Assembly (NCBI RefSeq): GCF_010015445.1
Contig: NC_053126.1
Span: 20,510,669-20,574,668 of the forward strand
DNA: 64,000 nucleotides
Reading direction: 5' to 3'
Source of the DNA: Perca fluviatilis
Lineage: Eukaryota; Chordata; Actinopteri; Perciformes; Percidae
The notes beneath the pieces are model-generated. The model had not been told where the DNA came from and searched no databases. It saw only the letters and a list, made by a program, of their open reading frames with translations. Position 1 is the first letter of the stretch; each line of letters begins with the position of its first letter. The position numbers were made by a program, and so were the translations under genes. This document shows positions 10,721 through 22,309 of this stretch, piece after piece.

Positions 10721-12983
10721 TATCCTTCATATAATGGGATACAAATATGATAAACACATGTAGAAACAGTTTAAAAAGAAATGACTTTTATGGCTTTGAT
10801 GTGGTACATGTGGACATTTTTAACCATTGTTCTGAAGTTTTTCTTGTTCTTTGTGTCTGAACAAGTATTATATCCTCAAACCTATTTGCTTTAGGGAACA
10901 GCTCATGATGAAGTTATCAATCAACAACAGAAAACAAAAAATAACATCCTTATAAAATATTGACAAAGGCAAACCTGTTCCCCAGAATCCAACACCTAAA
11001 TTAATCTTGGTGGTTGCCAGGCTAAAAAAAATCAACACAAGGTATTGAAAAATGTTGCAATGTCCCAGAGTATTTGCATCAGATAAGAGTGAGGTCGGCT
11101 AGGTGTATGTATCCTGCTGGATATTTGTTATGTCTTTTATGAAGAATCGTCCGACAGTGGAGCCATAAAAGCTGTGCTATGGCAACACGGTGCCTGTGAA
11201 AAGAGAGTCAGTGAATTTGCCTGGAAAATCTTTCATATGAATATATTGAATAGTTGAAAGGTTGCAGGGAGAAATTAAACATTAATGTAATAATGTTAAT
11301 ATCAGATAAAGTCCACTCTTTAGCTAAACATTAAGTCTTTCATACAGACAGGCTTCAGGGGAAAAATATTTCCTTTAAATTGGTCAAGTTCTGTAATATT
11401 AGGTTTTGAAGTACAATTACTGTAGTTATTAATAGTGTTTTGCTATAAAACATTGTACATATAGTAAATAGGAAAACAGAAATGATCTTGAAACATGTTG
11501 ATTTTTCAGGTTCAAATAGAGCTGCAAAGTAATTCATCAAGAATATTTTGATGATATTAGGAGCTTTGTTGTGATAATAAGGAAGTAACAGTTCCTGATA
11601 TTATTGTCACTTTTAACTTGTGTACAGGGTGTACACACTGTCTAATCTGCTTAGTGAAACAATTCATCTTTCATAGGTCTCAGACAGAAATTTACAAAAT
11701 TGTTTTTAGATTACAAGAGAAAAATGTGTCCTTGATAGTCGGTCAGGATTTTGTGATGTTTGCTGACCTAGTTCAGAGATGTCCGTTGGGCCTCCAACTG
11801 TATTGTTTCAAAATTCTAAATGTCACATTGTTTTTGGCTTTATTTGATAAACGTCTTTACTGTTGATTTTGTTTGTTTGCGGTTGTTTAACATGTGCAAT
11901 ACCCCTGTTATGTCATCCACTATTATGCAAACGTAAACAAAGTTGTGTAATAATACCGTAACAATGCACTCATATATTCAATTTCCAAAGAGAGATACTT
12001 CCTTGAAAAGTAGCCACTGACTGTTTAAATTATGTGGTTTATTTGTATGAGTAGTGAACAGTACATGTAAAAAGCAAAGGTGCCAAGAAATATCATAAAT
12101 TACCTCTGTAAATTGTATTATTATTTATATATTTCTTAACAGTTATAGTTTTGTCTTGAGACAGGGAACAGATGCTCCTATGAGTATTGTGTGGAAAACA
12201 AATATTAGCTCAGATATATTGTCATGCAAGTCCAGACTGAGGTGTTGAACCAGAATTAAACATGAAATGCTGGCACAGGTTTGGAGTGCTTGTGTCAGAG
12301 GTGTTGTAATGATATTTACTGATTAACTTTATATTCTTTTTTTTCTAATGTTTGTAATCAACTTTCTGTCCATGCTGCCAGTATAGGCTACTTTGGGATG
12401 CAAGTAGAGGTTTTATCAAAAACAAATCCATTGATTTTTCTTCTTACCTCACTTTTTGTGATGTACAAGTAGCCTTTAGAGTATAGCCACTGCTGAAGAA
12501 AATATATTTGGTATCCATATATTTTTTTAGCTAGCACCAGAGCTATTGACATATTAGCCTCAAAGCAAATGAACAGCATGTTATTACGGATGCTGTACCA
12601 TGGCCTAATTGACATGGCTTTAATCACCTATAAGATGTTAATGCTATGTTTTTCTCATTTTTTTCCACATTGTATCTGAATCAAAACATGGTTCCTTAAT
12701 AGATCAGTGTATTAAATAAAGTGCCTTTTTATACATCTCCTGTGACCATTGGAAAACTCAAGAAGCCAGATCACCTGGCGCTGGTGCTATTCTACAGAAT
12801 TTTGTGTCTTTACTGGGACCACCAATGTTAGCCATAGCCATAATTGACTTTACAGACTAAATGTGGCAAGGTGGCAAAGTCAACAGGTATCCTATGAATT
12901 CTAACTAATTTATTTTCTCTAAAATTTTCAAAAAATACTGTGTCATCAGCATAGAAGACAAGACTGTATTTTTGGGGTTTCAT
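10721..12983. other. Intergenic, nothing recognised
   Basis: AT-rich DNA with many short spurious frames. I see no splice-bounded coding segment, RNA gene or transposon end. Confidence 0.4.
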
Positions 12984-13205
12984 TATTACCTCCTCCAAGG
13001 AGGTTATGTTTTTTACTGAGTTTGTTTGCGTGTCTGTTTGTCAGTCAGCAGGTTTATGGGGAAACTACAGGTCCAATTTTCATGAATCCTGGTGAAAGGG
13101 TGTAGCATGGGCCAACAAAGAACCCATTCAATTTTGAAGCGGATCTGAAACATGGAGGGACTGAATAATCGAGAAATGTTTTCCTGATCATATTTCATGG
13201 CTCGC
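12984..13205. repeat. Dispersed fish repeat with CCTCCAAGGAGGTTATG end
   Basis: It begins ATTACCTCCTCCAAGGAGG, followed by a GTCTGTTTGTCAGTCAGCAGG segment, then AAACTACAGG and ATGGAGGGACTGAATAAT. I recall this order from a widespread teleost repeat. The other end grades into unrelated sequence near 13205. No coding content. Confidence 0.6.
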
Positions 13206-13299
13206 CTTTTCCGTTTCCTTTGCTCTTTGTTGTCTGGAAACAGCTATCAACGTGTTGTTTAAATGCTCTGAGCAATAAAATACAATAAATCTTCTTTGT

Positions 13300-13770
13300 A
13301 GTGTCCATTTGGGCAGGGGCGATATGCTTTTGTCCCGAGCACAATACATGGGTGCTGATTAGATTTGTATTGCGATTCCAGAAGTATTGCGATTTGATAG
13401 TATTAAATATTGCGATTTTCTTTTCCTTCTTTTACAAAAAACGAAAGTTGAATAATACACTTCTAGAGACAATATATCATGAGACATTTCTAACAACGAA
13501 TTGTTTTCTAAGAAGAATGCACATCACATGTCAGTCAGTCAGTCTGACATCTATTTCATTCATAACATGGATTTTCTGCATTTTCTGCTTTCAGTCTGTT
13601 TTGCTGGAAACAGGTATGATGTAGTCGTTGTAGGCAGTACCCTATAAACAGAAAAATATTTAGGTAAATCATTGGTAAAATTAAATAAATAAAAAATACC
13701 GATTCTAGGGAAAAGAATCGATTTTAAAAATCGTTGCAAAAAATCAAGACACATACGATTTTCGAATGAA
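13300..13770. repeat. AT-rich dispersed element with GCGATT/AATCG motifs
   Basis: Repeated TATTGCGATT on the left (13368-13420) and inverted AATCGATTTT/AATCG motifs on the right (13698-13732) suggest a degenerate inverted-repeat transposon. Boundaries and target duplication are not clear. Confidence 0.35.
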
Positions 13771-14657
13771 CACACTGAAGTCGGAAAAACTACTTTTCAA
13801 CTCAGGAAATGGAACCATGTGAGTAGCATGTTCATGCACCATTGACCTTGCCAGAGGTCTGTGTTCTCTGAGTGCCATTCTAGTTATAAATAAATTACTG
13901 TTTCCAAAAAAACAAATGTGGTCCTTTGGACTCACTTTACTTCTTACTGTTACAGTTGTAGACCTTCATAATGTTAGATCCCACTGAGTTTGAGTTTTCC
14001 AAATATAATTTTATATAAAATACTTTCAGTGCCAAAAACCATGTCAGCAGTGGAGGTCTCCAAACCTCAGCAAAGAAAAGAGAAAACTACAGTATCTCAA
14101 TGAGTAGATGCCACTAAGGTTAAGTAGGAAAAACAAAAGTTTGTGATTTGGATGAACTGAACTTTTAAGCACCCAACTTCAGTGGAACAAATAACAAGGG
14201 TCTGTCAGCAATTGCATGTTTTCTTTATAAGATTGTCTCAAAGGTTACATAACCACTTAAAAATATAACAGAATGCTTTTTAAGGAGCTGTCCTTGAATT
14301 TTCTAACAAAGCCTATTTAGGCTGAAATTGCCGAGCCCATTTAAGTCCTCGATAACAACATAAAAGAAAGGGATGGCACTGTGGAGGGTTTATTATGTTT
14401 TCAATGACTTTGTTCTCATTTTTGGATAATAAGAGTCCATCACAAAAAAAGCTATTCATTACATACTTTAAAAAAAGGTTGAAAATAAGCCCACCATGCA
14501 CCCGTGTATCTTCAAAACTTTGTCAATTAAACAAGTACGCCACTGCCTCTCACTGCTACACATTATATATAGTATAATAGTAAGCATTTGATCCACAGCA
14601 CTTTGAATATCAAACATATATAACATTCTGAAGTCCTGCCTCCCGATCCTATGCCCC
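13771..14657. other. Intergenic, nothing recognised
   Basis: No exon, RNA gene or repeat was identified with confidence. Confidence 0.35.
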
Positions 14658-14740
14658 TACCTCACTAACCTCTTCAACTCCTCACTGTCCCTTGGAACTG
14701 TCCCCTCTGCTTTCAAAACTGCCGCTGTCACCCCAATATA
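14658..14740 (+). pseudogene. Short LINE reverse-transcriptase relic
   Basis: The + strand encodes YLTNLFNSSLSLGTVPSAF followed by KTAAVTPI. This matches the finger-region motif upstream of NYRPIS in fish L2/CR1-like LINE polymerases (SLxxGxVPxxFKxAxVxPLLKK). Only about 27 codons remain before the frame is lost, so it is a fossil fragment. Confidence 0.6.
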
Positions 14741-14874
14741 GTAAGCCTATTATTAATATTGTGTGAATTAAATGGTTTTTTTTAGCAAAAAGGCTTTGCT
14801 TATAATGTGTTAGATTCATGCTAATGTATATCAGATATATTTTAATAAAAACAAATAAAAAACTATCAACAATT

Positions 14875-14965
14875 TACCAAACAGTAATCATGCGGCCCCC
14901 TTGCAGTAACTCTGAGGACCCCTTAGGGGTCGCGGACCCCCTGTTGAAGATCTCTGTTCTAAATA
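14875..14965. repeat. Possible transposon end with CCCCTTAGGGGTCGCGGACCCCC
   Basis: A GC-rich island in AT-rich DNA contains a short imperfect palindrome around GGACCCCTTAGGGGTC and GACCCCCTGTTGAAGA. The pattern resembles hAT-type element ends in fish. The partner end was not located. Confidence 0.3.
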
Positions 14966-15059
14966 TTAAAGTTCTGCTCATTTACTGTGAGGAAAACAAT
15001 ATTACAACTAAACTGAGTTTACAAATGTTAAATTAGTTCAGGAAAGAATTCTACAATCC

Positions 15060-15330
15060 TAAGCTATACCGTTACTGTATTTTCCATAGACAGTAGGTAT
15101 TTTCCCTATTAGCTTTAGCAACACTTTGTGTTTAATGCTAATGAGCAAATGTTAGTATGTTGACACACTGAACTAAGATGGTGAAGATGTCAAAGCATCA
15201 ACATGTTTGGCTATATGTCATTGAACATGTTAGCATGCTGACCTTAGAATTTAGCTTAGCCACTTTGCCAATGCCAAAGTAGTAACAGCTCCGCAGAGCC
15301 ACAAGCCAGGCGTTAGCATAGCTGTCACTC
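15060..15330 (+). repeat. Old dispersed teleost repeat, copy 2
   Basis: This shares the 3' half of the repeat at 10306-10720: TTTGTGTTTAATGCTAATGAG, GCAAATGTTAG, AACTAAGATGGTGAAGATG, AACATGTTAGCATGCTGA, CACAGAGC-type end. It lies directly upstream of the promoter-like region at 15.6 kb. Confidence 0.6.
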
Positions 15331-15599
15331 TCACAGTGAATTACATAATAAGATTAAGTCATATTTGTCTTTTCAAAGTATTTTAAAAAGGCTTTGTTGA
15401 TGTGATAATACCCTTATGAATGTGTTTTCGGTAGCCTGGCCCATGAGCAAGGCACTTTTTTGTTCACTCTGTGTGTAAACAATCAGCTAAAAATAAAAAT
15501 ACTTTTAAGCTACCTACAGTAGGCCTAGTTTTCTTCTGTAATAACAGGTTCAAGCACTGGTGCATGGGTGGAGGCAGCAGAGCCGTACAGCTCCATACA

Positions 15600-15826
15600 G
15601 TAATGATGAGTGACAGGAGAGCCGGCCAATCAGAGGCGGGACTAAAGCTTTTAATGCTGTCAGAGGCTGCAGCTTTCAGTCTAGGAGCCACCTGTAGCAG
15701 GCAGCGAGTATTCCACGAAGGGTACAGCGTCTCTATCAGCACCGTTATATTCACCGGCTGGACACGGGACTTCATAACCGACTGGTTCTCCTCAGTCGAG
15801 CCGTTTTACAACCGAAGACTTGAAAG
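15600..15826 (+). promoter_or_regulatory. Promoter-like region and 5'UTR of the signal-peptide exon
   Basis: A local GC rise contains CCAAT (15626-15630, within GCCAATCAGAGGCGGG) next to a GC box, a TGAGTGACA AP-1-like site near 15608, and a TAAAGCTTTTAAT stretch near 15642-15654. The following ~150 bases are GC-balanced up to an ATG at 15827 in a purine context (GAAAGATGT). This is typical of a TSS-proximal region, but the TSS itself is inferred. Confidence 0.5.
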
Positions 15827-15878
15827 ATGTTTTTCAGTTATCTGCCTGTCGTGTGTCTCCTGGGCGCTGTCGTTACAG
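15827..15878 (+). CDS. Signal-peptide exon, likely first exon of the muc13-type gene
   Basis: The exon encodes MFFSYLPVVCLLGAVVT plus one base of a Gly codon, then a splice donor (ACAG|GTGACT). A hydrophobic core flanked by small residues is a classic cleavable signal sequence. It ends in phase 1, as signal exons of secreted and membrane proteins often do. Joining it to the mucin exon at 33040 (AG|GT GTT) restores a continuous frame of 1022 codons with the downstream exons. No other candidate second exon was found between 15.9 and 33 kb. The 17-kb intron is long but is inflated by transposons. The pairing is an inference; an unrelated small secreted gene is possible. Confidence 0.5.
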
Positions 15879-17250
15879 GTGACTGAAGTTTAACTTCACA
15901 CTATTTATTAGACTAGAAAACAGTTTGTAACTGTATATTAATATGAATATACCACACATTTGATTTGTAGGAGTGAAAGCCTTGAAATACATTGTCATGT
16001 TATTTTTGTACTTGTTTAACTGTAGTCAGCGCAGATATAATAGGCAGTGACGAGTGGTCCTCCAATGACATTAAAGTAAAGTAGGCTATTCCATTAAAGT
16101 AAAAGTTCTGCAGTCAAAATGTTAGTATTTAGGCTTATGCCTCTGTAAGTATTAATGGAATATTAATATACAGATTATTTAATGTGTAAATAGCATTTCT
16201 GTTGTAGTTGGTCGAAGTGGAGCTAATTGTAACTACCATAAATAGGCTAGTAGTTTAATTTGTAACAATGCATTTTATTTTAAGAGCTCATCATATGTAT
16301 TTTATGTAAAATTTGGCACTAAAAATAGCATTTCTCATCTACAGAATACATTTTTGGCCTCTTTTCTGCTCCTTTTATCACCCTTTTTTAAGTAATAGGG
16401 TACATCTTGAATCATGGCCATGAATATTATAAAATATTTTCCTAGAACTTTCTTTACTGGCAAAATTCTCCTTCTGATATATATTATGTATGTATGTGCT
16501 CAATGCATGTTTATTCTAGAGTTAGTGACAGAAAATCACGTATAGGTAAGTAATGATTATGAATTTTTTTTGTTTGGTTTATTGTATAATAATACAAATA
16601 CAGCATATCAGACTTAGTCAGGAATAGAGTGATTAAGTATCTGGACTTATTATCATTGTTGACCCTAGTCTGTTTACAGAATCCACCAACCTTTATTAAG
16701 TGCATTAACATATGTGAGAAAATAAAAAGTAAAAATTGAAGTAAATGGTCTTTTAAGAAAGCTGACAATATAAAACGTCTAGACATCCAATGAAGGACAT
16801 GGCTGTGTCACAGTCAAGATGCAAATATTAATGAATTAATAAGTAACTCATAAAAAAACACCCTAGGATACCCACATTCTGTTAGGGAATACTATCTAGC
16901 AGTCATTGTTCAGCCTTTGCTTTAAATGCAGGAGGATTTAAAAAAAAATGCATTTTTTTTCTTCTTCTTGTTTTCTACACATTCATGGAGTTATTCCCCA
17001 AATAGTCTTAAACTCTGACTCACTGGTCCCTTGGTATGACTCAAAGCTCTCTGGGGGAGTACAGATGCCAGTGAGGAGGCATCAGTCACACAACAGCCGG
17101 CTCCCTGAAGCGCAGCACACTCCTCACACAAAGTTTACTCTGTGTGTGCATAAGCGGACCCCCTTGACAGCGTGGTGAAGCTGCCCTGAGGAATTTTGAT
17201 GAGCTTTTCACTGAACAGACTCCCTAGGCTTAGTTGCAGTTAAATTCATT
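15879..17250. other. Putative first intron of the mucin gene, proximal part
   Basis: AT-rich sequence with no recognisable exon or repeat. Short frames lack protein-like composition. Confidence 0.4.
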
Positions 17251-17302
17251 GGTCACCCTTTTTATTATTATTTTGGGCCGTTGTGAAGTGCATCTCTGTG
17301 TT

Positions 17303-17542
17303 TCAAGGTTCAATGTATGAAGACTGAGATTCCATTACTGTCATGTGCTGGAGCCTCGCTGCAAGCCTGCAGGCCGTTTGTGTGGTTCGCTTCCTGTCAT
17401 GTGTCTTCTTACTGGAGGGAGGTGATGGAGGCTCTAGTTTGGGGCAGTTTGACAGAGTGCGTCTGAAGTAGCAGCAGTAAAGTGATCCAGATGAAAAGAC
17501 CTCCTGTGGGTCGTCATCCTCCTCCTCTGAGTCTGGCACCAC
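17303..17542 (-). CDS. Unassigned minus-strand open frame with acidic segment (possible terminal exon)
   Basis: The frame stays open upstream to about 17594 and ends with a TGA at 17303. It reads a Ser/acidic cluster (VPDSEEEDDDPQEVF), a Cys/Tyr patch (LYCCYFRRTL), a Pro/Ser segment (PKLEPPSPPSSKK) and a basic tail ending SSYIEP. I do not recognise the protein. An AATAAA on the minus strand (about 17258-17266) lies some 40 bases beyond the stop, as expected for a terminal exon. There is no strong acceptor upstream and no matching minus-strand exon nearby, so it may be chance. Composition is more protein-like than in other frames of this spacer. Confidence 0.25.
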   Translation of the reverse strand: MVPDSEEEDDDPQEVFSSGSLYCCYFRRTLSNCPKLEPPSPPSSKKTHDRKRTTQTACRLAARLQHMTVMESQSSYIEP

Positions 17543-17769
17543 ATGTTCTTGTGCCCTATGAAAGAAATCTTCCAGAGAGAGTAGCAGAGCATGTTAAATG
17601 CTTTCTTCTCCTCAATATTTTCTCCCTGATGCTGTTTCCTCTCTCGGACCAAATGCTACGTATCATGTGTCATGTTATGCTGGTTAGCCATCGTTAGGTC
17701 ATTATTAGAGCATGCAAGGTCTTCTTAGGAGTTAACAGGCGGAACAGGAATGTGACAGGATGCAGACTC

Positions 17770-18080
17770 TACAGGATGTAGGGCTGCAAATATTGATTAT
17801 TTTTACTATTGATTAATCTGAGCTTTATTTTCTCGATTAATCGTTTAGTCTATAACAAGAGGCCATGGTAATGACTTCAGTTTGGTTGTTTTGTCTGATT
17901 AAGGGTCTAAAACCTTAAGATATTCAATGTACTGCTTTATATGAATATATCAATGAAAAACTGTAAATCGTCACACTTGAGAGGCTGGAACCAGAAGAAT
18001 ATTTGGCATGTTTTCCTTTAAACATTACTGAAACAATTAATCGATTATCAAAATAGTTGCCACAAAATTTTCTGTCGATC
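17770..18080. repeat. Dispersed repeat with GATTAATCG motifs
   Basis: It begins TAGGGCTGCAAATATTGATT and ends with ATTAATCGATTATCAAAATAG plus TTTTCTGTCGATC. I recall this order from a very abundant fish element whose ends are AT-rich CGATTAAT inverted repeats. Related degenerate copies occur at 19600-19960, 46140-46480 (reverse) and 54500-54745. Confidence 0.65.
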
Positions 18081-18084
18081 CACC

Positions 18085-18305
18085 AATTGAGTAGTCTACG
18101 TATATCAACGGCGTTTCACTTCCGGGATTGTTCAAGTGCCGCCAGAAATTCCGCCGGATGTCCCTCATTTCCAGCCAGATGCCCGTCACCTTCCAGTTTC
18201 TTTTTTATGAGGACTATGGTTAACTGCTCCTCAGATCTCTGCGGGGTAAATCCAGACAGCTAGCTAGACTATCTGTCCAATCTGAGGCACCGTCATATAT
18301 TAGCG
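18085..18305. repeat. GC-richer dispersed repeat inserted beside the GATTAATCG element
   Basis: The segment from GTCTACGTATATCAACG through CACTTCCGGGATTG and TCCGCCGGATGTCC to GCGCCACCCAAGATG is markedly GC-richer than its surroundings. It resembles a short interspersed element common in fish. No coding content or TIR was identified. Confidence 0.4.
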
Positions 18306-19599
18306 CCACCCAAGATGATTGTGATTGGTTTAAAGAAATGGCAATAAACTAGAGCACATTTTTCTCCTGTGTCTCTTATTGAGTAATTGTTATAGCTCAC
18401 ACACATTACCATCCCTTATTTTTTAGCATTTATTTTACGTTATCAGTTTTAGTGAAACAGTGTTGTTGTTTTTTCCTCTTTTCCTTGTTTCTGTTTAATA
18501 TTGACAACTGATCTCATCTTCTTCATTTGTCGCACCCTCACCTGCTAGCACACATTGCTTTTACATCCACTTCTCATGCACACTTGTTACTGTTTCTTCC
18601 CCTGTCTTTTCTCCATCTGTCGCTGCGTCCCTGCTGCATCCTGTTGGATTAGACCTGCTCTGGGGCAGTAAATCTGACTCTGTAATTGGAAAGCATGTGC
18701 CAGCAAAGCTTTAATTGGATATGATATGTGCAGAGGCCCTGCGAGTGAGCCCTGCTCCAGGGAGCCATCTGTTACCTCTGAGTTAGAGCTCCGCTTGCTC
18801 AGATAAAGAGAGTTCATTTTTGTCTGCCTTGTCCCATTGATGACTGCTTAAACTGGAGACCTTTTGATGAAAAGGACCTACAGTTACAGTATGAGCTACT
18901 TAGTGTGCAATAGTCATTGGGAAACAACCCTTGGCTTTCTTCCAGAAGCTGAGTTTGTCCAGATGGGAGAGAGAGCAAAGTCTTAACAGGACAAAGAGTA
19001 TGTAGCTTTATTGTGTCACCTCTATTACTCATCTGTTAATTATATGTACATGATTCCATTGTCCCTGTATTAATAGATCAGATAATCTTACTTACCTTTG
19101 GCTGATAGGAAACTCCAATATGTGATGATCTAATAAAGGAGTTACACTTAACATGTTATGTTAATACTTTCCTAAAAATGTCTTTTATAACGTTCCCCAG
19201 AAATGACCACTTACTAGTTATAGGGCAAATACACACAGCAGGTCAGCTAAACATGCAAAAAATTGACATTTTTCTACAGGCAAGCAATTCAACAGATATG
19301 AAAAATATAGTTTCCCATACTAAATGAATAATGAATAAATATTTACTTGGGTTTATATGGAGCAATTCTTTCAGGAAAATTCAGTAAAATTGCTCAGCTG
19401 CTTATAAACTCAACACATCTAACTACTGTAAACAAAAATATCTATTATCTCTATAAATAGTACAAAATAACCCAGTTATTTTCAATAAACGTCCTAAAAA
19501 AGTATTATGAATAAATTACAGACCCATAAAAAAACTGTTAATCATTATTTAAAAAAATTGTCAGAGAATCCCACAAAAATCAGTAAATTCACATAGAAG
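18306..19599. other. Intronic or intergenic, nothing firmly recognised
   Basis: The part at 18600-18850 is GC-balanced and non-repetitive (motifs GCTTTAATTGGATATGA, CTCCAGGGAGCCATCTG). It could be a conserved non-coding element, but I cannot test conservation. The rest is plain AT-rich DNA. Confidence 0.3.
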
Positions 19600-19960
19600 A
19601 AAATAAATCTGACCTTATTTCTTTTCCTTTCTACCCATCAGCTTATAACCGTAGGTACTTGAGTATTTCAAGTAACTTCTATTAATGCTTTGCAGATTAC
19701 GATTTCACATATGGTCAATAAAATGTCAAAAAAATAGTGTATAGCAGGCATTACCATATTCAAAAGCCCAACAGTCGTCATCAAATGTCTTATTTTGTCT
19801 GGCCAACTATCCAAATTTACAATTTACTATCACATAAGACAAAGAGTAGCAACTAATCCTACCAATTTAGAAGCCGGAACTAGTTTTGCTTGAAAAATTA
19901 CTTTTACTATTAATTGATTATTAACAAAGTTGTCATTTTAGCTCTAACTGAGTTTATACA
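19600..19960. repeat. Degenerate copy of the GATTAATCG dispersed repeat
   Basis: It shares the order AAAATGTCAAAAAAATAGTG, TCTTATTTTGTCTGGCCAAC, GAAGCCGGAAC, TTGATTATTAACAAAGTTG with the family at 17770-18080. It is older and more diverged. Confidence 0.5.
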
Positions 19961-20653
19961 ACCAACCATATTGAAAGAAATATATTGTTAGGCATACTGC
20001 CCAGCCCTTCATCTCGAACTGATAAGGCAATGTATCACCTGATCAGAATTGTTGGCATGAGACACTCAGCTTGATCGACTGTTTGTTAGGGAAAATAAAA
20101 TCTCCCTCTCAGTTTGAGTCTGGTGCCCCTGCTGTGTCGCTTTGATGTGGCAGCTCTCTTTTCCCCTTAAGGCGCTGACACACTAACCCGATAATCGGCC
20201 GTTGGACAGTCTGGCGAGGTCGGTGACTTGAGTCTGTTCCGTGTGTTCCGTGCCGTCATCCGTCTGGGGGGCTGTCGGCGTTCATTTTGGCAGACCTGAC
20301 CTGTTCAGTCGGAGACAGGGCAGTCGGGACTCACCCGGAAATGGCGAGCGTAATGAGCGCGACGAGAGTCTTTCAAAATCTGACGAAAATCTTTTAAACT
20401 GACCTTTGTTGATCTGAAATGAAGACAGATTCAGCAACTGCATGGCCTATTTCTCACTTAAAATGTTTTCAGAAACATGTTTCAGTGAAATATTTTAGTA
20501 CAATATGAGATCGTATTCTGAACAAGCCGCCATGACAGTCTGGCTTTGAATTTCCGGAGAAAACAAACCCACGTGACGCGTTCATCCAGTCAGCTGCCAG
20601 TTTTCATTTTTTGGCCAACAATACAGATTAGCGCAGCCTGCTGTTATGGAGAC

Positions 20654-21790
20654 CAGTGGCGATTTCTTTAAGACTGCAAGGGAAGCTCAGCTTCCCCTAA
20701 AATGTCTAAAATTTAAATGGTCAAATATGTACTATTGTGTTAACATTTTATTGACTAAAATGCGTTAGAATACGTTCATCTCGAAGACGAGTTGGTTCAG
20801 AATTGGCTGACTCGATTTCCTTCTCATACATTCCCGTAGCGTCTCAGTGCATTTCCCCGTTGAAGCCCAGCGTCCGTTGACTTCAATGGGGCTGCTTGGA
20901 GCAGTTTTTTTCAGCACTTCGAAACTAGACGGTCATTGGATAAATGCTGCGATTATGTCCCGCCCACGGACGCTCAGCGTCTCTGGGGGTCAATGGAGCA
21001 GGGGGCTGGCCTGGATGCTGGGCTTCTGCGTGATGATTGGAGGGTCTGTCGAAGGACTGTATCTCCTTTTGATTGACAGCGATTTTGTACTATAAAAAGT
21101 CGCTGAAGCTGTTCAACTTCAAGCAGAGCTCAGCTCAGTCCCATCGCGGATTTTACAAGTCTAGTTGAAAGACGAACTGCTGCAACCTGTTTCTTGGTAT
21201 TTGCCTGGGGAAATTGCTAGCCAATTTTCATCATACATTTCATACAATTATACACCACATTCCTTGTTTCAGTTTAACCTAATTCCTACATTTCCTCCTT
21301 CGAGTTTAATATCGTTTTGTTAGATGTTTGTTCATTCATACAGTAGGCTAGGCTAGTGTTGTAGGGGTGAACTAGCCAGCTAGCAAACTGCACACAATGG
21401 CAGACACTGCTAATATTGTCGACCTGATTTTGGCGAAGCCATTTGAAAGTCTTCCTTACGAGGAGAAACTTAGAATTAAACAGCAGGGTTAGATCAACAC
21501 TTAAGATTGATTTAGTGCAAAAGACAGGGCAAAGTAACAGGTCTGTTCAGCTCTCCTGGTAGGACAGAGTTAGCTGGCTGTGCTGTGACAAAGAAAATAC
21601 TGCTGGCCATTCCTCTTGATGAAACCTTCCCATGGATATTATAAATTATTATAATAATTACATTATTATTTATTATTATTATTATATAATTAAATTATTG
21701 CATTACTATTATATATATATATATATTATAATATTAACATAAATAAATGGACAATTTGTATGATGTAGGCCAAAAATGAGCTTCCCCTCT
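20654..21790 (+). mobile_element. Nested hAT-type element with GGGAAGCTCAGCTTCCCC end
   Basis: It starts CAGTGGCGATTTC (20654), then the palindromic GGGAAGCTCAGCTTCCCC. An inverted GAGCTTCCCC lies near 21778. A decayed 5' part of a ZMYM1/TTF-type hAT transposase sits inside at 21397. An (ATT)n/AT tract at 21645-21730 fills the part where the rest of the transposase would be. It is interpreted as an internally deleted hAT copy inserted into the GGCGCTGACACAC element. Confidence 0.6.
21397..21590 (+). pseudogene. N-terminal fragment of a ZMYM1/TTF-type hAT transposase
   Basis: ATG at 21397 opens MADTANIVDLILAKPFESL then PYEEKLRIKQQG. A one-base frame disruption follows and leads to RSTLKIDLVQKTGQSNRSVQ and LSW. 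This matches the N-terminus of fish ZMYM1-like transposases, where (I/L)xPFxxLPxxEKxxxKxxG...LxxxQxG...FxxxWY precedes the TTF zinc finger. The frame is broken by TAG codons and the catalytic domain is absent, so it is a relic. Confidence 0.65.
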
Positions 21791-22153
21791 TTGAATGACC
21801 AGCATGACTACGTCTCGTCTCTTCGGTGTATTCTGAGGCACTTTTTGGACCAACTCGGGGAGACTGATCAGTCCGACTGGCTTTTCTGCCGACGGTTGGC
21901 TGTCTGGTTTGTGTATAACTGCCTTTGAACTGGCCTGTGTATATCTGTTGGTGTACTATGAGGTTTTTGTAAATGCACGGATGGGCACCTTTAAATACCA
22001 GGAGGCCATAAAGCAGTATGTAAGAAATGTTGACTCTCATTAGCTGGCGAAGGGACCCAAAGTGTGACCAGTAATTAGCTGTGGGCTGTAGTCCAGTATG
22101 CCTCCAGCATTTTTGTCTTAGCTTGTTTCAGATGTCATACTGCATACAGGCAA

Positions 22154-22168
22154 AACACACACACACAA

Positions 22169-22202
<34 letters not shown>

Positions 22203-22248
22203 GCACGCATGCACACACACACGCACACACACACACACACACACGCAC

Positions 22249-22307
<59 letters not shown>
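22154..22307. repeat. (CA)n microsatellite
   Basis: About 150 bases of CA repeat with scattered AAAC and CGCACG interruptions. The open frames crossing it are artefacts of the repeat. Confidence 0.95.

Positions 22308-22309
<2 letters not shown>

Larger units (their letters stand above)
20167..21929. mobile_element. TIR element, TTAAGGCGCTGACACAC end, with nested insertion
   Basis: The left end TTAAGGCGCTGACACACTAA (20167), followed by CGGCCGTTGG, is inverted at the right as CCGACGGTTGGCTGTC, then GTGTATAACTGCCTTTGAA ending near 21929. The sub-terminal regions also match in reverse. TTAA at the left border suggests a piggyBac-like target. The middle (about 20654-21790) is a different element inserted into it. 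No transposase of its own is readable. Confidence 0.65.

Noticed and set aside
15471..15893. 140-codon + strand open frame over the 15.6-15.9 kb region
   Set aside because: It runs through the promoter-like region in a frame different from the signal-peptide ATG and has no protein-like pattern. The short signal exon with its donor explains the locus better.
20847..21095. 82-codon + frame in the nested element
   Set aside because: It lies in non-coding transposon interior upstream of the transposase relic and has no family resemblance.
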